Positions 22,775-34,280 are shown, numbered from the stretch's first letter. The stretch: DNA of 64,000 nucleotides from Serpula lacrymans var. lacrymans S7.9 (GCF_000218685.1 NW_006763291.1:3413443-3477442); one strand, 5' to 3'. The notes: generated from the sequence alone by a model not told the origin. A program made the numbers and translations.

Positions 22775-23913
22775 ATGGCTGACGTAGGCGCACAGGAGAA
22801 AAAACCTGTACCTTTGGATGAAAAATATTACAGCAATATCACACCGGAAGATATTGCCTTTCTCAAGTCAGAAACTGGAATTGACGACGACGAGACCTTG
22901 AAACGTCATATCTTAGCTGTGCAAGCTGAAGCATACAAGGTCCGATTTGGTAGTTCTTTCTGCATTAGCTGTCACCTAATACTCTTCGTTTCGCTATAGG
23001 TTCACCCTTATACTTGCATACGGATACTGAGCTTTACCCAGTACGTTAAACCTTTGAAGCGTGTAGTTAGGTTCGGTTTCTGCAGCTGGTTTTCTCGATA
23101 GGACGCTGATATCGAAGATACCTCCCTACGATCACCTTCTTAAGCTTGGCCGCGAGCGGAAGGATGCCATCTTCATCGATGTCGGATGCTGCTGTGAGTA
23201 AGACGCGCCTCCTCGTACTGCGCTTGCATCTAAACTTTAAACAGTTGGCGCTGACCTTAGGAGAGCTGTGGCTGATGGCTACCCTGTCGAAAATGTATTA
23301 GGCACTGACCTGCATCCAGGTAAGCACGAGGTCCATACTGTATCATGGGTCGTCTGTGTGACGTCGCGCAGAATTTTGGAAATTAGGTTATGAACTATTC
23401 AATTCTCCCCACGAATCTTTCCCTGTGCCGTTCGTAGCTGGTGACGTTTTAAATCCGTCTCATCTACAGGTAGTCCCGCCGTTTTATGATGCTGTGAAGA
23501 CCCCAGTGCCCGACCTAAAGAGCCTGACTTCTTTAAACCCACTCCACGGGCACGTATCAGCCATCCACACCTCGTCTTTCTTCCATCTCTTCACAGAGGA
23601 GCAGCAACTTGCTATCGCACGTGGACTTGCATCGCTTCTCTCCCCTCAGCCCGGATCCATGATATTTGGTTTTCACGTTGGCAAACCGGAGAAAGGCATT
23701 TTGGACAGGGCAAGGCTAAGCTATGATATGTTTTGTCATTGCCCAGAGAGTTGGACTGCAATGTGGGACGAGATATTCGAGAAAGGCACAGTTCGCGTTG
23801 ATGCAAAGCTCCAGGAGATCACTTTGGATAACATAGCGTTTGAGCTCGGGCTTTCACCAGGACACTCTGCCCCCAAGTTCTGGGTGCTGAGATGGTCTGT
23901 AACGAGGCTCTAA
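22775..23913 (+). CDS. AusD-like SAM-dependent methyltransferase, copy C
   Basis: Diverged paralogue of the copies at 10829 and 12360, with the same five-exon layout: 22775-22939, 23000-23040, 23102-23193, 23245-23319, 23372-23913 (915 nt, 304 aa). Exons 2, 3 and 4 have exactly the same lengths as in copy A (41, 92 and 75 nt). Key segments: FLKSETGIDDDETLKRHILA, VHPYTCIRILSF, FIDVGCCFGADLRRAVADG, VLGTDLHPEFWKLGYELF, HCPESWTAMWDEIFEKGTV and C-terminal RWSVTRL. It starts 231 bp right of the DUF6589/RecQ element, so the element has landed within an older cluster of three methyltransferase genes. Substrate unknown; family members act in fungal secondary metabolism. Confidence 0.85.
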
Positions 23914-24354
23914 TGCCGTCTTTCCGTCGGTTGTGTAACATTGCACTATATCTTGACTGTTGTATGTTGATCGGTGTACTAAGCTTATCTCCAAGGTCGT
24001 AGGCGTTTACGAATGTATTGTTAAGATCGAATGTCGTGTCAGACGTGGTCGAGGTCAGCGACCGTGAGCGTGGGCTTTCGAGTTGTGTCCCGCCTCACTG
24101 CCTGTCGGATCTGTTATTGTGTTGACGATCTTAATGCATATCAGTGCCCAAAGTTCATTATGCACACTTGCATGTGTCGACGGATTCCGAATCGGCGATA
24201 GTCTCCTCTATCAAGTGCATACGTGGCCCAATATGACTATATCGCTGGCGCGATCCCATTAAGTCGCATTCGAAGTTCCCTCGACTTCAACAGACGGACC
24301 CGAAACAGTGCTATAACTCTAATACTACTGCCTATAGTTTGTATGTCAACTCAC
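23914..24354. other. Intergenic, nothing recognised
   Basis: Only short frames. The minus strand downstream of the PLAC8 relic shows no further PLAC8 exon. Confidence 0.5.
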
Positions 24355-24708
24355 TGGTACGAGGAACCAGCAAGATATTCTTCAATACATACCTGTAAAA
24401 TCCAACTGAGCCCGCATAGCGCCTTCAGGCCAAAGTGAAGGCAACAATGTCCACCACATCCCGAACCACCGTGTTCAGGGTCAGCGCAACCTGTATAATT
24501 CTCCCTCGAGTACGATCCAAGAGGTAAAGGGGAAAGACAAACACGTCCCACAGTGGTTGAAACAGCTGAATAATGCATGCTTCCAGTCATTCTTGCCTTC
24601 AGGGTAATGATAATTGTTTGCCCCTTGAGCAGGAGGACTCATCGGGTCCATGCCGCAAGTGGGCTGAGGCTGATCGTGTCGAATTTCTGGACTAGAAATG
24701 GATGACAT
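24355..24708 (-). pseudogene. PLAC8-domain (Cys-rich) protein relic
   Basis: The minus-strand start MSSISSPEIRHDQPQP leads into YPEGKNDWKHALFSCFNHCGTC, the opening of a fungal PLAC8 (cadmium-resistance/FWL type) domain. The middle of the domain, YTGCADPEHGGSGCGGHCC followed by LHFGLKALCGLSWILQ, lies in another frame after a segment near 24535-24570 that matches no PLAC8 block. A donor-like GTATGT follows, but the expected C-terminal RGxIRxRYxIxG and DCC blocks are not found downstream. With a frame change and no C terminus it reads as a decayed gene; a missed short intron could explain the first break but not the missing end. Confidence 0.5.
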
Positions 24709-25482
24709 GATGTTTTGTACTGAGGAACTCGAGAGGGAGGGGGCTTGCTAGATTCACTATATAAGGATTAATATATGCGTTCGCGGAATAGCGGTGAAGA
24801 TAGATAGTATCAACTTTCTGATATGATATAGTTGCATACTGCCCTAATAGACCGACACTATAACAGTCAATTAGACCTGTGCTCCTATGCAATCAGATCA
24901 TCTGTCGCTGTTATAGAAATTCCGCGCAGCAAAAGCCATTTTTGTAAATACATTGACGTTCCATCTTCTCCGAGTCAGTCACAGGTGTTCGTTTTTTGTC
25001 CTTCCAGTTCGATGGTCTGTTTTTAGGGATCTAGGGCATTGATCAATCCGCTGGGGTGATGCAGGTAAACCATGAAGGGGCCGTCTGGCGGAGGACTTGC
25101 ACCTGCCAGAGCAATAAGACCGTGTCAGCTGTGACGAATAAGGGACGGACTATAAACTGTCCTGAAGAAAAGCACTTCGGATTTCTCCGCCCATCCCTTG
25201 GACCCCTGGGACCCCGCTATAGCTTCCAGTGCCAGTATGTCGGTTTCATTAGACTGCAACTTGAATTAGAAAGACATGAGGTTAACGTGAGTTACTCAGA
25301 CCATTTCCTTTCATTTATTATGGTTCTCTTAGAGTAACTTCCAGCTTCTCCTGATCCAAAGTATACAATCGTAAGCCCTAACTAAACTAAAGGACGCCAT
25401 CACCTAGTAGATACCTTTGTTTTTGTTGTCTCAGTGTCTCAGGACGGAAGACGCAATTTGTCTTACCCTCGGTACTATTGCT
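24709..25482. other. Intergenic, nothing recognised
   Basis: The divergent region between the PLAC8 relic and the F-box gene. A 93-codon frame at 25056-25337 has no family resemblance and is not called. Confidence 0.5.
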
Positions 25483-26883
25483 ATGTGGCCGTCAGCGCGA
25501 GGCAAACACAAAGCGTTCATCGACCCTATCGCTACACTCCCAAACGAACTCTTGGTCGCCATCTTTGCAGAGACTATCCGCCACGCATACGACGCGCCAG
25601 TTCGGATCTCGCATGTATGTTCTCATTGGAGGAGGCTTGCCCTTTGTACCCCAGCCCTGTGGACTATCGTACCGCTTGTCTTGTCCAAACCTGTCCAGGC
25701 CGTTCAAGAGCGCATCAGACGCTCTGGCCAGCGCCTCCTGGAAATACACGGCGCATTTGGGCAAGATGACGATTCTATCAAAATACCAATACCTACAATA
25801 GAGGAACTGCTCGATGTTGTGATAACCCACTCACATCGTTGGCGCCTTCTGCACATTACTGTAATGGAGGAAGAAGATGCAAACATTGTATTAGACAAGC
25901 TGAAGCCAATCGGAGTGCCTCGTCTCGTCTCGTTCATACTGAAAATGGACGAGACGATGTGTTTTCAATTGGGACACGACCAGGATGAGCCCATTGAACT
26001 TTTCTCTGGCGGTGCTCCCAAACTGACAAGCCTCCATTTGGCAAACGTTAGGCCTGGCCTCTTCTGTATCCCATCCGCTACCCTTACATCATATACGCTT
26101 TTCACCTGTGCCAATGGTGTAGAATTTGACGTAGTAAACTTGGCAGATGTCTTGGGTAATATGCCTGCGCTCTCTCGGGTAGTCTTTCAAGGCGATATGT
26201 GCCTCATCAGTAGCGACCCAGAGCTAGACCAAGACCAAGACGACAATACTCCTTCACCTCCGCTCAAGCTCCAAGCCCTTCGCTTCCTCGAAATCGAAGG
26301 CAATATAGGATGCACAGCTGGGGACATGTGCAAGCTTCTGGCTGCTGTATGCGCCGTTGCACCTGGCATTCAAGATTTGGTCTTTACAACTTCTCGCCCT
26401 TTGGATTCTTTCCAAAGTGACCGGCACTCTGCGTGGCAGAACCTGTTCGAGAAACATTTACCCCGAGCTCCATTTCCAGCAGTCCGCTCCCTTGTTCTCC
26501 ATTATCCTATCACAACGTCATCAGCTAGCGCTATCTTCAACGGATCCCCTCATCTTGAGTATCTCAGCCTCTCTTGCCTCAACGATCAGACTGTGATAAG
26601 GTCTCTCATCGAAGCCACTCGAATGATCTCGTCAGATTCTCAGTCATCCAAAATGCCATCGGCGTCTCTCAAAACACTCGTACTAGACGACTGGAGCTCT
26701 GATTATAGCCTTTTGTTCGAGCTCTTGCGCGTGCGGAAACAAGAGGGCGTTCCTCTTGATAAAGTGATTATATGTAGCCCAGACAGCGAATTTTTCGATA
26801 CATTCCCGGTGGGGCTCCGAAACAATCTCGAAAAGCTAGTAACTCTTGAACTGGGGACATCTCGGCCTCCTGTGTATGGGTGA
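25483..26883 (+). CDS. F-box protein with LRR-like C-terminal region
   Basis: Single-exon gene of 466 residues from the ATG at 25483 (MWPSARGKHKAF). Residues about 14-60 form the F-box: IATLPNELLVAIFAETIRHA, then RISHVCSHWRRLALCTPALW, the layout common in agaricomycete F-box proteins. The F-box should bind Skp1 in an SCF ubiquitin ligase. The rest is leucine-rich with irregular LRR-like segments (PKLTSLHLANV, LKLQALRFLEIEG, PHLEYLSLSCL, SLKTLVLDDWSS) that probably bind the substrate. The frame extends upstream of 25483 with no ATG, so this Met is the natural start. It is convergent with the S9 peptidase gene. Target unknown; these families are hugely expanded in mushrooms. Confidence 0.85.
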   Translation: MWPSARGKHKAFIDPIATLPNELLVAIFAETIRHAYDAPVRISHVCSHWRRLALCTPALWTIVPLVLSKPVQAVQERIRRSGQRLLEIHGAFGQDDDSIKIPIPTIEELLDVVITHSHRWRLLHITVMEEEDANIVLDKLKPIGVPRLVSFILKMDETMCFQLGHDQDEPIELFSGGAPKLTSLHLANVRPGLFCIPSATLTSYTLFTCANGVEFDVVNLADVLGNMPALSRVVFQGDMCLISSDPELDQDQDDNTPSPPLKLQALRFLEIEGNIGCTAGDMCKLLAAVCAVAPGIQDLVFTTSRPLDSFQSDRHSAWQNLFEKHLPRAPFPAVRSLVLHYPITTSSASAIFNGSPHLEYLSLSCLNDQTVIRSLIEATRMISSDSQSSKMPSASLKTLVLDDWSSDYSLLFELLRVRKQEGVPLDKVIICSPDSEFFDTFPVGLRNNLEKLVTLELGTSRPPVYG

Positions 26884-27270
26884 CATTGATTGCGAGTTGT
26901 GGTTCTTTTTTTCATCACAAGTTTACAACAGAGAAGCTGATCTTATAACGGTTTGCGGGTCGTCTTTCCTTTGTGAGTGCTATAATGTAATAGGGGGTTG
27001 CATATACCCTGTGAACTGATTCCAACCAACTAGACGCTTATTGGAAAGTATAATGTGAATTCAAAAGGTTTGATTCCATCGAAAATATGATGTATGCGAA
27101 CGCTTTATGTGCAAGTCCAAACATTCCACAGCCAGATAACCAACAGATTTCTTCCACTTCGAGGCTACATCCCCCTAGTTTTCCTCAGTCAAACCCCAGA
27201 GAGAAAACGATGGTTCGTACTCACCTCAACTTCTGTTGACCGACAACAGATTTAATTTATAGCCGGTCAT
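26884..27270. other. Convergent 3' intergenic region
   Basis: 387 bp between the stop codons of the F-box gene (+) and the S9 peptidase gene (-). No gene or repeat seen. Confidence 0.5.
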
Positions 27271-29604
27271 TCATGCGCCTTCAATTGGCAGTACTTTACT
27301 CTCATACCAACCCCTTTCAGCTTTCATCGATGTTATCCTGTTCACCGCTTTATCAAAGTGATGTCCCTCATCCGCGAACGTCACATAATCCACATATTCA
27401 GCATAATCATTTGGATGATTTTCTGTGATTGCATTCACGATCAATTCAGCTTGCTCCGGAGATACCACCACGTCTTGCAAGCCCTGCAGGACCTATAACA
27501 AAACCACGTGCTCGTAACAATAATGAAAAAAGACTTTCACGAAAACTCACAAGTAAAGGTTGCTTAATCCTCTTCGCGTGATGCACTGGTGACCTCGCTA
27601 TATACTTCGCTTCTTCTTCCTCGTATGTACCTCCGAGCAACTTATTATCATATTCCGACTCATACTTGTGCGTTGTCTTCGCATCCGCGATCAAATCGGA
27701 TATCCCGGCGTATGAGGAACCTGCCGCGAAAACTTGTAGGTCCTCGTCCTTGACGATAGACATCGCAGCCAAGGTGGCGTAGCCTCCCGACGAACGTCCA
27801 CGGATAATGGCTCGGTTTCCATCTATGGGGAATTGCGTGCTCTTGGACAAAGCGCGAATGGCATCGATGCAGTCCTGTACATCAAGAACCCCCCAACCAC
27901 CGTCTAACCGAGATCTATAATATATTGGTCAACATTCACTGAAATACGATCTAAGCGGAAACACACATATATTCACGGCCAAAACAGGATGAACCCCCGT
28001 AATTCACGTCCAGCCTTCGCAAAACAGGCTGTAGCTGGTCGACGTTGTAGGACATATGTGAACACTCACCATACATACCCTCTACTCGTGTAATATTGCT
28101 TTTCCCAAGACAAAGCCTGTGGTTCCATCGCGGTAGGGCCTCCATGGACATTGAGTATACAAGGAGGCTTCTCCCCTGGCTTGCTGGATCCCGAATAGTC
28201 AGGATTGTGTGGGGCATAGTAGACCACCTGCACCACTTGTCCGCCGGAATTATTGAACGTGGTCGACTGGGGAGGAGATATATATCCCTTCTTCACAATC
28301 TCATGCCCATCAGGAGTGGTGTCCTCGACCAGAGTCTCATACACAGGGCTTTCTGTAGTACCTGGCGAGCTCAGGGTGCATAAAGTCACACCACCTACGT
28401 CAACGCTCTTTTCTCCTATAAAAACCACCTGAGGCGAATCTCGTGATGCTCGTCGCATACTTGTGATGTCAGCATATGGACACTCTACAAGCTCGCTGAT
28501 CGTCTTATCCTTGATATTAACATTATACAAAACGCTACGTCCCGATTGCGCACTCTTAATGTTTCGATATGCCATGAAAAGTGCGTTGTTACCCTCTTTA
28601 TCCAGGAAAGCGTAAGGAGACCATCCCAGCTCCCATGCAGGAAACCCGAAGTCCTCCTCCAGTGCCTTATCAATGGCCAGTTCGGCAATTCCGCCAATAG
28701 TATACTTCCATGGGTTTTGGAAACCAGAATCTTTGTCGCTGGTGAACACCAGCGTGGTGTTGTTCGCCCAAGAAGGATAAGTAACGGAAACTGTACCTGC
28801 TTCCCCAGCCACCTTCACCGAATTGCTAACGACGTACGTCTGGAGATTGGGAACAAAGTCTGCGACGTAGAGTTTGGATCCATCCCACGGCATATCGGGG
28901 AAATTCCATTGCTGCCAAGCAATTTTCTTCCCATCGGGGGAAAAGCAGGGAGATGCGTAAAAATCTGCTCCTGGGATGTCCAGTGCGAGGCGAGTAACAC
29001 TCTGTGAGGTCGTATCGATGATGCAAAGAGTAGTAATGACATTTTTGGGAGCGTCATCGGTATGATCCTCCAGGACTGCGACTAGAATCCTAGGGTCGAG
29101 GGGATAAACGACAAAGTTGGCAAAGTAGTGAACGGGGTTTTCTGAATCACATATATAAGACTTCGGGGTGTTAGATTAATTATTTGAAACGTGGACAATT
29201 ACCGGGAGTGACAGCCTCGACGTCAGAGTTGGCGTTGACGCGATATACTCTTCCATCGTCGCCATTCGAGAAGTAGACAATACCGTCGTATGCTATGGCA
29301 GGTGCACCTCCATAACCCTGTACATTCGATGTAGCATCCCAACTGGGACCAATCACATCATTCTTAGCGATGGTGTCGACAATAACATTGGTACCATCGG
29401 CCCTTTGCGCAATATGATAGATGGTCGATCTAACTGGATCTACAAGGACATCGAGCAGCGTGATAGACTTCAAGTGATGGAGGGTGTCTCAGTTACGCAA
29501 ACTACTATTTGAGATACTTGCATGCGTACCTCGTTAACCACTGTCTCTTCCTTGATCTCTGAATCCCATCTCCCATACGGCGCCACCTTCTTTTGGTCAC
29601 TCAT
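27271..29604 (-). CDS. Prolyl-oligopeptidase family (S9) serine peptidase
   Basis: Six exons on the minus strand: 29604-29530, 29467-29203, 29141-28070, 28014-27967, 27914-27551, 27492-27271, totalling 2046 nt (681 aa). The N-terminal two thirds form a beta-propeller-like region (DDGRVYRVN, CFSPDGKKIAW, SYPSWANNTTLVFTSD-type repeats). The C terminus is an alpha/beta hydrolase: LNVHGGPTAMEP, VNYGGSSCFGREY, GGWGVLDVQDCIDA, nucleophile motif GRSSGGYATL (second Ser), a catalytic Asp candidate in VLQGLQDVVVSP and His in ADEGHHF. This is the layout of acylaminoacyl/dipeptidyl peptidases of family S9. No signal peptide or membrane segment is visible, so it is probably cytosolic. The VSYGGSS-type junction requires the short 48-nt exon 4. 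Exact substrate preference cannot be read from sequence. Confidence 0.88.
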
Positions 29605-30945
29605 ATCGTAGCAAGTAAGTTGTCAGATGGGCGATGGATAGTGGAGACGAAAAAGCTGGTTATATACTCCAGCTGATGTGGTACTAGGTTATATTCGCTC
29701 GTCCGACTGTAATTAGATAGTCTGGTACTTCGGGTCCACACTTGTGCAGAGTAACGAACACCGGGTCTGCATGTGGTCACACAAATAGGTGACAGCTTCC
29801 TTACCATATCGATGCATAGGGGCCCCAAGGATAGTCTAGGACAGCGTTAAATGGTGCGCACGAGTTTTGGAGCATGCGTAAGTCCGTCATCCCTGACATG
29901 CCTCGTGCTCTTTGAAAAGCCGGGTATTAAAAAGTTATAGTCATCTGCAAAGCATGAATCCTTCTGGAAGAAAAGCCCTTGGAAACGTCTGATGGTTATC
30001 GATGTGCGCTGATGCGTTTTTAAATAGACACTGAGGCTGACAGGCGGTTTGCAATTGAATAGAATAATCTCCATGAAATGATCGTAAACACGCAGACATG
30101 TATAGCACGTAAAGTGCCTATACACTTCGAATAGCCGTGTTGCACTTTGACTAACGGCTAGCGATCCATGTGCAAGTGACCTCCAGCCAATGACAGAAGT
30201 AGCGGAAGGCTAACATGTGGTTTGGTGAGCACTGTGGGCAAAGTAAAGACAATATGTCCGAACACACGTCGACCTGGCACTGGCACTTGATGAATCTCTC
30301 TTCTTCATACTCGCCATCTGCCTCACCGTCGTCGTTCTTTCAATAGTACGCACACTCTTTAAGTGACAGGGTGCAGATCCTACTGCCGTCCTGGAGCAAT
30401 GAGGTTAGGTCTTTGCATAAACCTCTAAAACGCTTACTTTCCGGCTTCTGATCTGTTCAGGTCGTGGCATCCATCAGGCTATCGCAGAATGAGCATGTGT
30501 TATAGGCTTATAACCCACGATCAGCAGTAGCAGAGCTATAACAATCCCACTGTAGCCGTACAGCAGCTGGTCGCGAAGCTAGGTTAATAAAACGCAAGTA
30601 CTCGATCACAGATTTCACGGTTGGCGCCTCTTTTCTTTTGGTGAAATATCCTGGTAGTGAGGAAGGCAATGACAGCTCGTATACGAAAGAAATAACATTC
30701 CAAAGTGACGGAATCCGGTTGAGGAGAAAAAAGCAGCACTGGTATTATCATACAAATTCCACCTTGTTGGGGTACAGCGCATAGATCACGTGAAGTAGAA
30801 ATCAACCATTGTATCAAGCTGTATGCGTACCAGGATAAGACAGTCAAAATGGACTTGAAGACATCATTGGTGTGGGATATACAGTCTGGCAATCATTTGC
30901 CATCCACCATATATGCCCGACGGACATCTCCATAACTCATTGTAT
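29605..30945. other. Intergenic region, nothing recognised
   Basis: 1.34 kb without a convincing gene. The last ~190 bp (30750-30945) belong to a duplicated segment shared with 43880-44089 and represent the 3' flank of the SDR gene. Confidence 0.5.
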
Positions 30946-31910
30946 TCACCGAGGAATTTCGTTCCCCCGATAGCCAAAGAATCTTCCAGCACAATCAGGT
31001 GTAGCGCCAGATACATGCTTCAAAATCTTAGACACCGACTCATGAGGCTCTAGCACCGCACCGGGACCCCCCAAATCGGTCTTGACCCGTCCAGGATCAA
31101 CAACGAAAGCGATCAGATCTGGTTTTTCTCGCGCTTGCTTATAAGTCTGTTCGTAGATGTGATGTCAGCCACGATATGCCAGCCCTACTGGGACTAAGTA
31201 AAGACCTTACCAGCATATTGAGAGCATATTTACTGATGCTGTAGCTCGTGGCCTTGGGTCCATGGTCATTCTGGATGCTAGCCAATCCGCTCGTTATATT
31301 TACAACGACCTTTCGAGTGCTCTTCTCAATAGCAGGATATAAAGCACGCGAGATAAGTGCAGGGCCAATGACATTTGACGTCATACATTTCAGCAGGTCT
31401 TCAGGTGAAAAATTGAATGCGAAATCTGCCCCGAATGCCTATTTGTACAGCCATCTTCTTTATTGAGCGAAATGAATGAAACGAGAGAACATACGATTCC
31501 AGCATTGTTGATCACATAGTCGAGGCCCTTGCCATTCAATAACTTTAATACTTCCTTGCGCCGCTTTCTATAGATGCTGCGTCTGCAACGTCCAGTTGGA
31601 CTATATGCAGTGTTCCCTTTATTCCCGCAGACAATTTTAGTGTATGCAGACCAGTAGCAGTAGCTGGGGAGCGACATGTCGCAAAAACGGTGGCAGTGGG
31701 AGAGGTTAAGAGTTGTTTCGTCATTTCCAAGCCAATGCCACGGGAAGCACTATCGTCGGACACAGCGAATCAATCTCTAGAATATACAACAGATAACGAA
31801 ACGACGTAAAGCTCACCCTGTGATAAACCAAGTTCCTGTGAAGTCAGACATACTGTTGCTAGAGATTGCGTTTAAATGAAGGGTATTCGTACAAGGATTC
31901 TCGCGCTTCC
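30750..31910 (-). repeat. Segmental duplication, copy 1 (with SDR gene)
   Basis: About 1.15 kb matching 43880-45045 in the same orientation: 3' flank (CAACCATTGTATCAAGCTGT), the whole SDR gene with introns, and a short 5' flank. The copies are about 13.1 kb apart and differ by scattered substitutions and small indels. Confidence 0.75.
30946..31851 (-). pseudogene. Short-chain dehydrogenase/reductase, copy 1 (1-bp frameshift)
   Basis: NAD(P)-dependent SDR of the short 'C-factor/sniffer-like' type. Exons 31851-31817, 31749-31495, 31438-31211, 31146-30946. Splicing exon 1 to 2 creates the cofactor motif ITGASRGIG; later come NNAG, SNVIGPALISRALYPAI, the catalytic YSISK (Tyr-x3-Lys) and VDPGRVKTDLGGPGA. 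Exon 2 is 255 nt against 256 in the intact copy at 44090-44986: one base is missing near 31557 (TTCCTTGCG here, TTCCTTCGCG there). The frame then stops three codons later, removing the NNAG and catalytic regions. Everything else is intact, so inactivation is recent or the base is a sequencing error. Confidence 0.75.
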
Positions 31911-33189
31911 ATGGATTTTGACCGTATATATAACAAAAAGTCTGGCTGGAGACTATGGGACCAGTAGTGTAAGACTGACAAGCTGCGGATTGAGTACACC
32001 ATCACAGCTAGTTTCATATCGATAAACCTGGTTTAATTCTGTTCCACTCACCGCCTTTGTGGAAACTTGCAAATATCAACAAAGCTTACCTTGCCCAAGT
32101 TGGTCAGACTTAACTTAATGTAAACAATGTGTTGCACCTGCATACTCACTGTTTGCTCGATACCGCAGCTTCAGTACATGTACAGTCTATAATGCTGATC
32201 AAAACTTCACACAATATACCGACAGCAAGGTACCACCAAACCATGCTAAAGTTATCGTTTACCAGCCTCAGCCTCAGGGATCTGTCGAGGGTTTCCTTGG
32301 GGGGGGGGGTGGTGGCTGACAGCCTGAGAGGGAAATGATTGAACATTCCCTATTACAGCGCTTTCCGAAAACGTTGCGGGGCAGGCGACACATGACAGGC
32401 CGTCAAACTCTCACGGTATCCCACTATAAGCCACATACTTTTGATCTGATCACAGCTGGCTGGATTTAATTAGTCTCCCTTGCTTACCTAATTCAATATA
32501 TGATAAGTCGATATCTTGTAAATAAGGTCTGCACCAAAGTAAGACCATTTGGTGTGAACCCCCCCTTCGGTGCCAATAACATGAATATTGAGCTCTTTTG
32601 CACCTCAATTTTAAACTCAACCGCTCTGATTGAATATGGCTTAGCATCACAATAAAGGCTAGCTATTGCTTCATCCAGCGTAACTCACCGCTTAGCCTTT
32701 GTGTGAATCGGTAGAGTTGATAGTGAAGCTCTCAGATGACAAACAACGCTAGTTTCAAATTTTTCTTCCATCCCAAACAGATGCTGAGCCATTGAGATAG
32801 TGAAACTGTCAGCCACTCCAATTAAAACGCCGCTACGAATTGCAGACACACCTGAACCAAAACACGGGCAAAAAAAAAAGGGATATTCAGAGTCATATAG
32901 GTTCAAGGTGCTACATAATTGTCGTAGTTATGATACAATAGTAGGGTTCATATACATAACATTTGTTCTCTACAGTAGCTGTTTCAGCTGAAACCTTTAT
33001 GTGCTTTTTCCTGGTGTGACTAGCCACAAAATGCTGAGTTCAAGCCAAATGTGCCGCTCATGGTGCCTTCTCTATTACTACCAAAGTGGGGGTTCCTGCC
33101 AAAGGTCCTTACTTCGGACCAGACTAGGATTTAATGATGGCAGTTCTTCGACACCATATATGTGTGGATGTAGTAATGTATTATTATCT
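31911..33189. other. Intergenic, nothing recognised
   Basis: No gene. It includes a run of ten G at about 32297-32306. Frames here are short and show no family resemblance. Confidence 0.45.
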
Positions 33190-33660
33190 AACGCCTACAT
33201 ATGGTTGCCACACCCTATCAAAACATAAGCCATATATCATGTTGTGATACCATATGCACCAACATTTTGAAAATTGAGCTTTTACCATGGTGCAATCATA
33301 AAAACCATGGTGTGATATGGATGGTGCATATTTACTATATGATGATTAATGGTCTGTGTCCACCATATCATCAACCCCGATAACTATACAGCAGCGACCA
33401 TACACCACAAGGATGGTTTTGTAATCCCATATGGTACTGGTCATGGTCAGGATGATGGACAGCAACCATACAACAATACATGGACTATATGCACCACTGA
33501 GTTATTTGTTGTATACACCATCATGATGGTTTAGTACTTCCATATTGTCCTTGTCTGGATGGTGGGCACCAATCATACAATAATGTATGGTGCAGCAGTT
33601 CCATACAGTCCTTGTCGGGATGGTGAGCACGAAGCATAGAATCATGTATGCCCTGTTTCC
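33190..33660. repeat. Degenerate tandem repeat rich in ATGGT/ACCAT
   Basis: The sequence keeps returning to CCATA...ATGGT modules. The clearest unit is about 61-62 bp: TTCCATATTGTCCTTGTCTG near 33538 recurs as TTCCATACAGTCCTTGTCGG near 33600, each followed by GGATGGTG.GCACnAA.CATA.AAT.ATGTATG. Earlier units (33230-33530) are more diverged. Because ATGGT and ACCAT are reverse complements, the array can fold on itself. No coding potential. Confidence 0.6.
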
Positions 33661-33756
33661 GAAGACGGTGGTTCAAATCCAGGGTGTTCATCCTTGTTTT
33701 ATTATTTTTGTTTTTGTGATCACATGATAGGTGGTCATATTTCTAATAGCAAATAG

Positions 33757-34246
33757 TTAGTTTAATTCCATATGATAGTAAATAGACACATTATTTATTA
33801 TATGAGCACACTTCAATTTCCTTAGCTCAGCTTGACTCTCCATTGTTGGATCCCAAGCCCCAGATGTTGTTGCGATCATTTTGAGACACCTGGCTTGTGC
33901 TTCGGTTCTCGAATTTTCTTCTGCTCCTTCCCATCCAAATATCTCCTTCTCTTTGCCATCCCTTTTGTTCATGTTGTGTAGCTTCTCCACTCCTGTAATA
34001 ATAAAGTGCCAAAGGATGTTTTTCTCGACATTTCTGCCAAACACATGAGTATACAAGTGATCAATGCCCAAACCAAAGTTGTACAAGGTCTCGTAAAGAA
34101 AGCAGTGCACGCAAGGGGCAATGAATTGAGATTGCATGTTTTCCATGTTATTTCTGTCCGTGTCAGTGGTCCGCATATACTTCCAAATGTAGAAGTCAGA
34201 TAGGGAGTGGTCCTCGGGACATCCACAGTGAAGGTACCCTTCGAGA
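33757..34246 (-). pseudogene. Fragment of an unrecognised protein, cut by a repeat stub
   Basis: One minus-strand frame is open from the repeat junction at about 34248 down to the stop at 33757, some 160 residues. It reads like a real protein, with segments such as CPEDHSLSDFYIWKYMRTTD, FIAPCVHCFLYETLYNFGLG, HVFGRNVEKNILWHFIITGV and a charged EKLHNMNKRDGKEKEIF. The 5' end is lost where a stub of repeat R begins (TGTCATGC near 34249). I do not recognise the family. A His/Cys start (LHCGCPEDH) might be part of a zinc motif, but only this fragment is present. Confidence 0.4.
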
Positions 34247-34248
34247 CA

Positions 34249-34280
34249 TTGTCATGCACCAAAGTTGATTGGTAGCATGG
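34249..34280 (+). repeat. 32-bp stub of repeat R
   Basis: TGTCATGCACCAAAGTTGAT and onward to GCATGG equals the first 32 bp of copy R3. It ends exactly where the gypsy LTR begins at 34281, so the LTR element inserted into, or recombined with, an R copy. Confidence 0.65.

Noticed and set aside
32290..32310. Ten-G run as a G-quadruplex or regulatory site
   Set aside because: A single homopolymer without further G tracts in the right spacing; possibly a sequencing artefact.
33670..33680. GGTTCAAATCC, a tRNA B-box-like (T-arm) motif
   Set aside because: The flanks do not form a T-stem or acceptor stem and no A box lies at the right distance, so there is no tRNA and no clear SINE head.
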